Shown here: positions 52,372 through 60,260 of the stretch, in pieces
Position numbering within the stretch: the first letter of the stretch is position 1
How the letters are laid out: every line of letters starts with the position of its first letter
NCBI RefSeq assembly: GCF_002101785.1
Contig: NZ_LQPJ01000116.1
Location: 1 to 64,000, forward strand
Length of the DNA stretch: 64,000 nt
Reading direction: 5' to 3'
Origin: Mycobacterium palustre
GTDB lineage: Bacteria; Actinomycetota; Actinomycetes; Mycobacteriales; Mycobacteriaceae
Made by a program: the position numbers and the translations under genes
Notes under the pieces: model-generated
Seen by the model: the letters and a program-made list of their open reading frames with translations, nothing else
Told to the model about the DNA's origin: nothing
Databases searched by the model: none

Positions 52372-52950
52372 GTGATCGCCCAGCCCGTTGAGGCGCGCGT
52401 GCCGCGGCGCCAGCAGTTGTTACAGATCGCCTCAGAGATGTTCGCCCGCCGCGGTTTCGCTGGAACGGGCGTGGACGAGATCGGTCAGGCGGCCGGGATT
52501 ACCGGTCCGGCTCTGTATCGACACTTCGCGAACAAACAAGCGATCCTCGATGCTCTCATCATTGAGGGCATGCAACGCCTGGTGAACACGATGCAGGGAG
52601 TCGCTGCGCAAGATGTTGGCGCCAGTAGGACGCTCGATATGCTTATCGAGAAACGATTGGACTTCGCGTTCGGACCTAACCGATATGCCTTTGTGATCCG
52701 GCGCAATGAACATGACAACGTTTCGCGCGTCGCGCTGCGTAAGGTGGCAGCACTTGAGGAACTCTACTGGGCTGAATGGTTGCGAGCGCTGGCGGCACTG
52801 CGACCGGGAGTGCCCACGCCCGTCCTTCGGCGTGCGGTCTATGCCGTGCACATCTTCATCGGATACATCGCGCTGGAAGAACACGTCGATGACATTGACG
52901 AGGTGCGCACCCACATCGCCGGTATGGTGCGTGCCGCATTGTTCGCTTGA
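52372..52950 (+). CDS. TetR-family regulator (paralogue of 35833-36534)
   Basis: A 192-residue regulator from GTG 52372 (VIAQPVEARVPRRQQLLQIA). HTH: FARRGFAGTGVDEIGQAAGITGPALYRHFANKQAILDALI. The ligand domain repeats the first copy almost throughout (RLDFAFGPNRYAFVIRRNEHDNVSRVALRKVAALEELYWAEWL in parts). It lacks the basic tail of the other copy. The identical recognition helix predicts the same DNA motif. Likely regulates island genes together with or in opposition to its paralogue; ligand unknown but likely a CoA ester or pathway intermediate, as in KstR2-type regulators. Confidence 0.92.
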   Translation: MIAQPVEARVPRRQQLLQIASEMFARRGFAGTGVDEIGQAAGITGPALYRHFANKQAILDALIIEGMQRLVNTMQGVAAQDVGASRTLDMLIEKRLDFAFGPNRYAFVIRRNEHDNVSRVALRKVAALEELYWAEWLRALAALRPGVPTPVLRRAVYAVHIFIGYIALEEHVDDIDEVRTHIAGMVRAALFA

Positions 52951-53070
52951 GTGATAGCCTCGGTCGTCGCCGCCAGTAGCTGCCGTGCGTCCGTTGCCCC
53001 AGTGAACCGAAACGCACGAATCACCGTCCTGTAGAGTCCAAGAAATTCGGTTCGCAGTTGTTAACTTCAG

Positions 53071-53476
53071 CGAATCGCCGACGCTGAACGACGGTACGAT
53101 CCCGTTGTAGCCGGGCCAAGAACGATCCCGAATTTCATCAAGCCCGCGATTGATGAGGCAGCCGCCGACGCCGGTAGGCCACAACCGCGCATCATCGCGA
53201 TGGCGCCGGTGTCGGTGACCGACCACACAGAGTCGACACGTGCTACCGCTCGTGCCAAGCTGCCCGGCTGCGACCACGTGCGGTCCTACCGGCGGGTACT
53301 CGATCGCGAAGAGCCGACCGCCGCCCGCTGGCCTGGCTATCGCCGGCGACGAGGCGACGGTTGTAGCGGGCCTTGATCGCTTCCGAGCCGCACGCGCGAG
53401 CGATCTCATCTTGTACCCGATTCGATCGGACCACGCTGCGGTACAGCGCATCTGGCGACTGGCGGCTGCGATGTGA
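53071..53476 (+). pseudogene. Remnant of an F420-dependent luciferase-like oxidoreductase
   Basis: One frame from 53071 reads RIADAERRYDPVVAGPRTIP, NFIKPAIDEAAADAGRPQPR and IIAMAPVSVTDHTESTRATA, then RSYRRVLDREE. After a shift the 53240 frame reads AGLAIAGDEATVVAGLDRFR and ASDLILYPIRSD. These blocks match the C-terminal half of mycobacterial LLM-class F420 oxidoreductases ('GPRTI...P...AA..AGRP.PR', 'IAGDEA.V.AGL.R...AG..D'). No N-terminal half or start is found. The rest of the 52951-53558 gap holds nothing else I recognise, apart from a GTTAAC at 53060. Confidence 0.65.
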
Positions 53477-53558
53477 GAGCACACCGCGGCACGCCGGCCT
53501 GGTGGTCAACGGACTATTGATTGGCGCGCACGTGGATCGGAAAAATCGGTTGTCGCGC

Positions 53559-53987
53559 TTAACCGGTATCAGCCTGTAGACCAGCCGATTCGATGGCTGC
53601 GACGGCGCACATCTCGTCGTTGTCCGAGCTGTCGCCGCTGACGCCAACAGCCCCGAGCAACACGCGGTCCGCGTAGATGAGGACGCCGCCAGGAACAGGA
53701 ACCAACTGGCCTCCGGCGAGCGTGTTCACAGCACCGACGAAGTAAGTCTGTTCCTGCGCGCGGACATACAGCCCCCGTGAACCCATTCCCATGGCAAGCG
53801 CGCCGAATGCTTTTGCGTGTGCGATCTGGGTTCGAAGGAGGCTGACGCCATCCTGGGCCGCCAGCACCTTCGTGCATCCGCGTGAATCGAGGACTGCGAC
53901 GGCGACCGGGTTGAGGTCGTGCTCGATCGCGCGGGCGAGCGCGGCGTCGAGAATCGCCTCGGCCAGTGCGAGGTTGAGTTCAAGCAT
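53559..53987 (-). CDS. GlcG/HbpS-family (DUF336) protein
   Basis: A 142-residue protein starting MLELNLALAEAILDAALARA. Conserved elements are AVAVLDSRGCTKVLAAQDGV, RTQIAHAKAFGALAMGMGSR, GGQLVPVPGGVLIYADRVLL and VGVSGDSSDNDEMCAVAAIE. The 'VPVPGGVPI' and 'GAVGVSGDSSDxDE' pair is the family signature (HbpS/GlcG). Members bind haem or cobalamin-like ligands, and others sit in catabolic clusters. It is 137 bp downstream of the fused dehydrogenase gene (stop 54125) on the same strand, probably part of that operon. Its biochemical role is unknown. Confidence 0.88.
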   Translation of the reverse strand: MLELNLALAEAILDAALARAIEHDLNPVAVAVLDSRGCTKVLAAQDGVSLLRTQIAHAKAFGALAMGMGSRGLYVRAQEQTYFVGAVNTLAGGQLVPVPGGVLIYADRVLLGAVGVSGDSSDNDEMCAVAAIESAGLQADTG

Positions 53988-54124
53988 GGGGTCCTTCAGG
54001 CTCCTGGAGAGTTCGTCGGTCTATGCCGATGCATGGCGGGGTTTACGCGTCAACCGTCGCTTTCCCACGGAAGCGCAGGCACGCGTTGGTGAGTCATGCA
54101 TACCGTCGTTGCAGCCTGCCGCCG

Positions 54125-56719
54125 TCAGTGATCGTGGACGATGATGCCGCGGATGTTTTTGCCGTCTTTCATGTCCTTATAGCCCTGGTTGATGTCACCC
54201 AGCTTGTAGCGATTGGTGATCATCCCTTCCAGATCGAGGTGCCCGCGCTGGTAGAGCCGCAGCAAATTGGGGATGTCGAAGTTGGGCCTTGCCGAACCGA
54301 ACAGAGCGCCCACGATCTGCTTCTCCATCAGGGTGAGGTCCGCCATACTCAGCGACACCTGTGTCTCGTGGATCGGGTGGATATTGGTGACCACGCATCG
54401 GCCGCGCTTGCCGACGATGCCCATGATCGAAGCCATCAGGTCGCCCCGCCCGACGCCGATGGAGCAGATCACCTTGTCGCACATCCGGCCCCACGTCTCT
54501 TCTCGAATAGCCTCGGTGGCCTCTTCGACCGATGGATAGGTGTGGGTGGCGCCGAACCTGGGCGCCAGTTCGCGCTTGAGGTCTACGGGGTCGATGGCGA
54601 TGATTCGGTCAGCGCCAGCCATCCGCGCTCCCTGGATCGCCGCAGCGCCGATACCACCAACACCGATCACCGCAACGGTCTCGCCCGGCTGCACCTCGGC
54701 GGCGTACACCGCCGACCCCCATCCGGTAGACACTCCGCAACCGACCAACGCGGCGACCTCCAACGGAATGTCGTGATCGATCTTCACACAGTTCAGCTCG
54801 GGGATGACGCCGTACTTTGCGAAAGTGGCCAAACTGGCCATCGTCGGGATGTCTTGGCCCTTGGCGTGGTGGCGGGTGGTCCCGTCCAACTGCATGCCAG
54901 TTGCGATAAGAGCCCCGTTGTCGCACAGGCCCGAATGCCCCTTGACGCACGACGGGCATCGACCGCATGCCGCGACGAATCCGGGCACCACGTGGTCGCC
55001 GGGCGCTACGCGCGTCACGCCCGGTCCCACATCGACGACGATGCCGGCGCCCTCGTGTCCGCCGATGATCGGCCAGAAGAAGCCCATGTCGCCAGTCACC
55101 AGGTGGTCATCGGAATGGCATAGGCCCGCCGCAATGTATTGGATGCGTACCTCACCGGCCTTCGGAGGATCCAACTCGATGGCCTCGACGCTCCACGGCT
55201 CGTTTTGCGCCCAGCAGATCGCAGCCTCGGTGCGCAAGACACCCTCCTTCAACGATCCTGCAGCTACCGGCGAGGTGTGGGACCCGGCCGGAACGGAGAT
55301 GCTTTTGATCTCGGTGTACTGGTCGAGGCCCTCGCGTCCAAACTCGCGCCCGATGCCCGAGGACTTGTAGCCGCCGAACGGCGCGACTAGATCGGGCATG
55401 TACTGGTTGACGCCGTAAGTCCCGGTTCGCACGCGACGTGCGATTTCCAGGCCCAAGTCGATGTCGGCCGTCCAGACCGACCCGCCGAGTCCGTAATCGC
55501 TGTCGTTGGCGATGCTCACCGCGCCATCAACTGAATCGAACGGTATGACCGTCAACACCGGACCGAAGATCTCTTCACGGGCGATTCGCATGTCGTTGGT
55601 CGCGTCGGCGAACAATGTGGGCTTGACATACCAGCCTGTGTTCAGCCCGTCGGGGCGACCTCGACCACCCACGACCATGCGCGCGCCCTGGATCTCTCCG
55701 ATGGCGATGTAGTCCTCCACCCGCTCCCACTGGCGCTTGCTTACGAGCGGCCCGATATAGGTTTCCGGATCAGTTGGATCACCGACTTTCAGCCCCTCAA
55801 TCATCGCGGCAAGCCTGTCGACGACCTCCGCGGAGCGACTGCGGCTAGCCAAGATCCGGGTCTGGGCACCGCAGGCCTGACCCGAATTGACCAAGGACAC
55901 TAATTTCAGGCTCTCGACCGTGGAATCGAGGTCCGCATCGTCGAGAATGATCGCAGCCGACTTGCCGCCGAGTTCGAGACTGCACCGCTTCAGGCCCTTC
56001 CCGCAGAGCTTGGCGATTCGACGGCCGACCACTGTCGAGCCCGTAAAGGAGATCTTGTCGACACCGGGATGACGGACGAGATGTTCACCGGCCGCCGTGC
56101 CACCAGGAATGACGTTAACGACGCCAGCCGGCACACCGGCCTCATCGAGGATTTCGGCCAACACAAACGCGTCCAACGGTGCTTCCGGTGACGGCTTGAG
56201 AACTACCGTACATCCGGTAAGGAGCGCAGGAGCCAGCTTGGCCATGGTCAGGTACTGTGGACCATTCCACGGAACGATTGCCCCCACTACGCCAACGGCT
56301 TCACGCCGGACGATCACATCGGAGCCGAAGACACCGCTCCGCGTCTCCTCCCACGGGTATTGCTTGGCAATATCGATGAAGGTGTTGAGGGCCATCCAGG
56401 TGCTCGCGGTATGGACGGCCTGAGCTAATGAGCTGGGAGTTCCTATTTCGGCTGTAATGACTTCGGCAAGTTCGGGCATGCGCGCCGCGTAACCCGCCGA
56501 GAATCGTTCCACGATAGCCACGCGCTCGTCGAAAGGTGTTGCGCTCCAAGTGTCGAACGCCGTCCTGGCGGCGGCAACCGCGGCATCGACGTCCGCGGGC
56601 TGGGCTTCCGGAACTACCGCGATGACTTGCCCGGAGTGAGGGGATATGACCTCGATCTTCTTCTTCGAAGACGGCGCCGTCCAGCTGCCGCCAATGTAGA
56701 AAGCGCTCCGATTCGCCAT
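54125..56719 (-). CDS. Fusion of aldehyde dehydrogenase and zinc alcohol dehydrogenase
   Basis: An 864-residue open frame from ATG 56717-56719 (MANRSAFYIGGSWTAPSSKK; AAGGG upstream). Residues 1 to about 490 are a full aldehyde dehydrogenase: GAIVPWNGPQ, ISFTGSTVVGRRI, LELGGKSAAI (Glu), VNSGQACGAQTRIL (Cys), EIFGPVL. Residues about 495-864 are a full zinc alcohol dehydrogenase of the NDMA-dependent/class III type: GLCHSDDHLV and GHEGAG (catalytic zinc), CGRCPSCVKGHSGLC (structural zinc), VIGVGGIGAAAIQ (NAD loop). The linker is PAGSHTSPVAAGSLKEG. A strong AAGGAGG and TTG at the junction suggest a lost stop. It could convert alcohol to acid in one protein. Confidence 0.88.
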   Translation of the reverse strand: MANRSAFYIGGSWTAPSSKKKIEVISPHSGQVIAVVPEAQPADVDAAVAAARTAFDTWSATPFDERVAIVERFSAGYAARMPELAEVITAEIGTPSSLAQAVHTASTWMALNTFIDIAKQYPWEETRSGVFGSDVIVRREAVGVVGAIVPWNGPQYLTMAKLAPALLTGCTVVLKPSPEAPLDAFVLAEILDEAGVPAGVVNVIPGGTAAGEHLVRHPGVDKISFTGSTVVGRRIAKLCGKGLKRCSLELGGKSAAIILDDADLDSTVESLKLVSLVNSGQACGAQTRILASRSRSAEVVDRLAAMIEGLKVGDPTDPETYIGPLVSKRQWERVEDYIAIGEIQGARMVVGGRGRPDGLNTGWYVKPTLFADATNDMRIAREEIFGPVLTVIPFDSVDGAVSIANDSDYGLGGSVWTADIDLGLEIARRVRTGTYGVNQYMPDLVAPFGGYKSSGIGREFGREGLDQYTEIKSISVPAGSHTSPVAAGSLKEGVLRTEAAICWAQNEPWSVEAIELDPPKAGEVRIQYIAAGLCHSDDHLVTGDMGFFWPIIGGHEGAGIVVDVGPGVTRVAPGDHVVPGFVAACGRCPSCVKGHSGLCDNGALIATGMQLDGTTRHHAKGQDIPTMASLATFAKYGVIPELNCVKIDHDIPLEVAALVGCGVSTGWGSAVYAAEVQPGETVAVIGVGGIGAAAIQGARMAGADRIIAIDPVDLKRELAPRFGATHTYPSVEEATEAIREETWGRMCDKVICSIGVGRGDLMASIMGIVGKRGRCVVTNIHPIHETQVSLSMADLTLMEKQIVGALFGSARPNFDIPNLLRLYQRGHLDLEGMITNRYKLGDINQGYKDMKDGKNIRGIIVHDH
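55235..55249 (-). promoter_or_regulatory. Internal ribosome site and TTG start at the fusion junction
   Basis: On the minus strand AAGGAGG (55243-55249) lies 5 bp before TTG (55235-55237), which starts LRTEAAICWAQNEPW, the natural N-terminus of the alcohol dehydrogenase half. This site would let the second half be made alone. It is a strong sequence, but activity is inference. Confidence 0.6.
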
Positions 56720-56747
56720 GGGAGTCCCTTCATCCGTCGTAGAGGTT

Positions 56748-56844
56748 GTTAACATCAGTTCAGCCGGTGTTGGCTCGGCATGGACTCCACCCCAGATTAG
56801 AGGAGTCTTCTCGGCACTGTAGCATCGCGTTAACGATGGTTTCT
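56748..56844. promoter_or_regulatory. Divergent island operator region (two dyads)
   Basis: GTTAACATCAGTTCAG (56748-56763, 12 of 16) lies 29 bp before the fused dehydrogenase ATG on the minus strand. GTTAACGATGGTTTCT (56829-56844, 13 of 16) lies 70 bp before the reductase ATG on the plus strand. Each divergent gene thus has its own copy of the motif, both read in the reversed direction. Confidence 0.55.
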
Positions 56845-56913
56845 ATACTATGCAGTAGATGCGCAACCCCATCGTCCTGACCGACACCACAACCCGATGG
56901 TGAGGAGCGTCGT

Positions 56914-57879
56914 ATGGAATCGGACCCGCAGACACAGGCGCTACGTGTCCGCAGGATGAGTTGGGAAGCCGACGACGTGCTCTCGATCGTGCTGGGCTCC
57001 GACGACCGAGCGGATCTACCGCCCTTCTCCTGCGGAGCTCATATTGACCTGATTTTGCGGCCCGATCTCATCCGCCAGTACTCACTGTGCAGCGACCCGG
57101 CCAAGAAAACGGAGTGGACGATCGCTGTGCTGCTCGAGCGCGAGAGTCGGGGCGGCTCAACGTATGTGCATAGCGTCCTTCGGCCCGGGATGCTCGTCTC
57201 TGCTACTGGTCCCAGAAACAACTTCCCGCTCGTTGACGCCGAGCAGTATCTTTTCATCGCTGGCGGAATCGGCATCACCCCAATACTTCCCATGGTCGCG
57301 GAGGTCGAGCGCCAAAGCAAAAACTGGGCCCTGCTCTACGGGGGACGGCGCCGAGCATCGATGGCATTCCTCGACGAACTCAGCCAGTACGGCTCGAAAG
57401 TGGTGGTCACCCCGCAAGACGAATGCGGGCTGCTCGACCTCAAGGCTGCGATCGATCCACTTCCGACTCATGCTGCGGTCTACTGCTGTGGGCCAGAGCC
57501 GCTGATCGCCGCGGTTGAAGCCACCTGTTCCGAATTGGGGCGCGCGGAACCACACGTCGAGCGCTTCAAGGCGCGTGCCCAACCGATTGGTTGCGACCGG
57601 GATGAACACAATGAACCGTTTGAGCTCGTCCTTTCCAAGTCGGGTAAGCGAGTGACCATCCCGGCAGACAAGACAATCATCGAGGTGCTCGAAGACGCCG
57701 GCATCTACGTTCCGACGTCTTGTGAAGAGGGTTTCTGCGGCACCTGCGAGACCGAAGTGGTCAGCGGCACACCGGATCATCGCGACGAGTACCTCACCGA
57801 TGCAGAACGCGCGAACAACAAATCGATGATGATCTGCGTGGGACGAAGTAAGACACCGGTACTGGAACTCCGCATCTAG
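56914..57879 (+). CDS. Phthalate-dioxygenase-reductase-like ferredoxin reductase
   Basis: A 321-residue flavin/iron-sulfur reductase from ATG 56914 (MESDPQTQALRVRRMSWEAD), after TGAGGAGC. The flavin motif is RQYSLCSDPAKKTEW, the NAD domain carries FIAGGIGITPILPM and AVYCCGPEPLI, and the C-terminal [2Fe-2S] domain has SCEEGFCGTCETEVV plus the distal MICVGRSK cysteine. This order (FMN-NAD-2Fe2S) is the VanB/OphA1/PDR type that serves Rieske oxygenases. It is the probable electron donor to the Rieske oxygenases at 59012 and 62278. It is separated from the cupin gene by 137 bp. Confidence 0.94.
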   Translation: MESDPQTQALRVRRMSWEADDVLSIVLGSDDRADLPPFSCGAHIDLILRPDLIRQYSLCSDPAKKTEWTIAVLLERESRGGSTYVHSVLRPGMLVSATGPRNNFPLVDAEQYLFIAGGIGITPILPMVAEVERQSKNWALLYGGRRRASMAFLDELSQYGSKVVVTPQDECGLLDLKAAIDPLPTHAAVYCCGPEPLIAAVEATCSELGRAEPHVERFKARAQPIGCDRDEHNEPFELVLSKSGKRVTIPADKTIIEVLEDAGIYVPTSCEEGFCGTCETEVVSGTPDHRDEYLTDAERANNKSMMICVGRSKTPVLELRI

Positions 57880-58016
57880 AGAGAGGAAAACGACCATTCA
57901 CGTGACAGTGACAACTCGGTTCTGGAAGGAATACCTTGTATTTCAATATGAGGGCTCGTAATCCTTGGCCATCCCTGGTGAAATAATCCCTAATAACGAC
58001 AGGAGCAAGTTCGAAA

Positions 58017-58475
58017 ATGACGTCGATGAAGGACACAGTCGCTCGTACACTGCATCTAGCCACCGATGAGCTGCCCTGGGTCCCGGCGGGTCCGGATTTC
58101 GAGATGCGCGTCGTCCATGCTCGATTGGATGAAGGTTGGGTAGTCAGTCAGATTCGCGCTCAGCCCAATGTCGCGCACGGTTGGCATCGACATGACGCTC
58201 CGGTGTTCGGCTACACCACTGCCGGCGCATGGGGGCATGATGAAACTTATGAATACCGCCCGGGCACCTACATATTCGAGACGCCAGGCGTGGTCCATCG
58301 ATTCTTCAACGGCCCGGAGGTAACGGAAGCGATCTTCCTCAGCTACGCCGACGCTGAATTCATCGACCTGGAAACGAACGAGGTCACCGGCCGAGTCACC
58401 CGCGCGGACATGGTGGAGAGGTATCTGCAAGGCTGCGAGCAACTCGGAGTGCGTCGGCCGAACTTCCTCACCTAG
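58017..58475 (+). CDS. Cupin protein, 2,4'-dihydroxyacetophenone dioxygenase-like
   Basis: A 152-residue cupin, ATG 58017 or 58026 (MKDTVARTLHLATDELPWVP). Metal ligands are likely in WHRHDAPVFGYTTAGAWGHDETYEYRPG (His, His, Glu/other) and FETPGVVHRFFNGP (His). The overall layout, TDELPWVPxGPDFEMRVVHARLDEG and 'AHGWHRHDAPVFGYTxxGxW', resembles DAD-type and acetylacetone-cleaving cupin dioxygenases. Such enzymes split C-C bonds next to a carbonyl. It follows the reductase on the same strand and precedes the Rieske gene. The function is a family-level suggestion only. Confidence 0.8.
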   Translation: MTSMKDTVARTLHLATDELPWVPAGPDFEMRVVHARLDEGWVVSQIRAQPNVAHGWHRHDAPVFGYTTAGAWGHDETYEYRPGTYIFETPGVVHRFFNGPEVTEAIFLSYADAEFIDLETNEVTGRVTRADMVERYLQGCEQLGVRRPNFLT

Positions 58476-58851
58476 AAATGAAACGACCGGGGAAGCTCTC
58501 GACAGAAAGCTTTTCCCGGCGGAAGACCCTGCGCGGTAAACGAAGCAGCGAAACGCAGCTGGGCGAAACGGATGGAGTGACCGTGGAGACGGAGGGGATT
58601 CGGCCTGGCGGATGGCCGCGCGCCAGCGTTCGGTAAAGCGTAAACGGCCCAACTTGCGGTTTGGCGACTCACACTCCGGGCACGCATCCGCGGGAAAGGT
58701 GCAACGCCGTTCGATGCGGTGGCGCGCGGCCCAACAGACGGCTGTGCCGTAAAACTGCAATTGTGCCCAAAGCGAATAAGGCCCGAGTGATCGTTGCCCA
58801 TTTGATGGCAACAGTGTCTTGACGAGCTCAACACGGAGTGCGAAGCTATCG
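58476..58851. other. Gap upstream of the split Rieske gene, possible remnant
   Basis: Minus strand 58620-58811 reads MPSNGQRSLGPYSLWAQLQF, then YGTAVCWAARHRIERR and DACPECESPNRKLGRLRFTE. The cysteine pair and long helical stretch look protein-like, but I recognise no family and the frame has no ribosome site. It then runs into the antisense of the cupin gene. Otherwise nothing identified. Confidence 0.3.
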
Positions 58852-58867
58852 ATTAATGAATGTTAAC
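58852..58867 (+). promoter_or_regulatory. Island operator-like dyad upstream of split Rieske gene
   Basis: ATTAATGAATGTTAAC matches 13 of 16 of the island motif. It lies 144 bp before the ATG at 59012. It shows that the broken oxygenase still has the regulatory sequence of the regulon. Confidence 0.5.
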
Positions 58868-59011
58868 ATCGGCGCCGTGAGGCAGTGGATGTGACCTCGC
58901 TGTTCGTACGTACGTCTGCCGCGCGGGTTCAGCCCCCTAGTCACTCGGCCTACCCGCACCGACTAACAAATGCATTCATCCGTCAGTTTCAGTGAACAGG
59001 AGGCAGTTCAG

Positions 59012-60041
59012 ATGGCAGGTGTCGAGGTTGCCGAAGGCGACCAATCAACCGCGATGTTTCTGCCGGGTGGTGGCTATCACCAGTGCTGGTACCCGGTCGC
59101 GTTCTCTGAGGATGTGCCTGCGGGCACGTCGGTGGGGTTGGAGTTCTGCGACGACCGCATTGTGCTCTACCGCGGTGCGGACGGCGTTGCGCGGGCCTCG
59201 ATTCCCTACTGCAAGCATATGGGTGCCGACCTGAGCATCGGTGATGTAGTGGGAAACGACCTGCTTCCATCATTGGCAGTACGGGCCGGACGGGGTATGC
59301 ACGAAAATCCCTTCGGGCGACCGCATCCCACCCTCGGCGAGAGTTACGACCCTTCCTACCGAGGAAAGACGGGGGATGATCTGGGTATTTCTCGGAACAA
59401 CACCTCTCTACCCGCTGCCCGATCTCGTCGAGTGGGATGAGGAGACCATCGCTAGCCGGTATTTCGAAGTAGAGTTCATGGAGCCGCTTCGAGTGGACCC
59501 GTGGATTTTTGCGTCGAATGCGTTCGACTATCAACACCTGCGCGTTCTGCACAACTCGCCGATCGATTCGGATGCCTCCACAATGGAAATCCACGAACAC
59601 ACGATCGACAGCGGTTTCGTCATGAAAAATGAACATGGCGGTGAGATCAACTTCAGCCACATCACGATGTTCGGAACAAACGCCATCGTGTCACACGGTA
59701 AGCGGGGCGGACATCTGTTGCAGCACATCGGCGCTGGAACGCCTATGGGTAGCAAGGGGACGAAGTTCTTCCTCCTCATCACGACTCCTGCCGCAGGCGT
59801 CGACGGACGCAAGAGCTCCGACGTCGAACATGACCTGGACCTCCTCCAAAAGATGCATACCCAGCTCTTCAACGAGGATGTCCCCGTTCTGAATTCAATC
59901 CGGCCGGGACGCAATATGTTCGTCAAGTCCGATCAAATATTGGCCCGATACTTCCGCTACGCGCGCGGCTATCCGACGACCACGTTGCGCGAGCTCGACC
60001 GTGAAAACAACGCCCGGGGACCGGCTGTGACTGCCACCTGA
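59012..60041 (+). pseudogene. Rieske oxygenase with 8-bp deletion at the cluster motif
   Basis: ATG 59012 (MAGVEVAEGDQSTAMFLPGG) has AGGAGG upstream. It reads normally through YCKHMGADLSIGDVVGNDL, with the first Rieske Cys-His pair, to about 59264. The next bases encode FHHWQYGPDGVCTKIPSGDR only in another frame, which later joins MIWVFLGTTPLYPLPDLVEW and the rest (59376-60041). Against the intact paralogue at 62278, 8 bp are missing. These are the codons for Arg, Cys and Pro of RCPFHHW, so the second cluster cysteine is gone and the frame is broken. The downstream domain keeps the iron motif FDYQHLRVLH. The gene cannot make a functional oxygenase. Confidence 0.85.
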
Positions 60042-60260
60042 CCGCGGAACCGATGCTGCAGGTGCTGCCGCACGCGGCGTTGCAGGGCCATCAGGTTTTC
60101 ATCGGGCGGCGCGCGGCTCGGCCGATCGGTGCCTACGGCTAGCGTTCTCAGGAGTGGCGATTCGCCGCTGGAGGGCGAGATGAGGCTAGATGCGACTGAT
60201 GCGGCCAACGCTATTAGGAGCTAAATCCATCCGGCCTCGCGGGCAATGAGCCGCCGGCCG

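Noticed and set aside
52432..53484. 350-codon minus-strand open frame opposite the second TetR
   Set aside because: Its content mirrors the TetR gene and the oxidoreductase remnant; no domain, and the plus-strand reading has clear TetR motifs.
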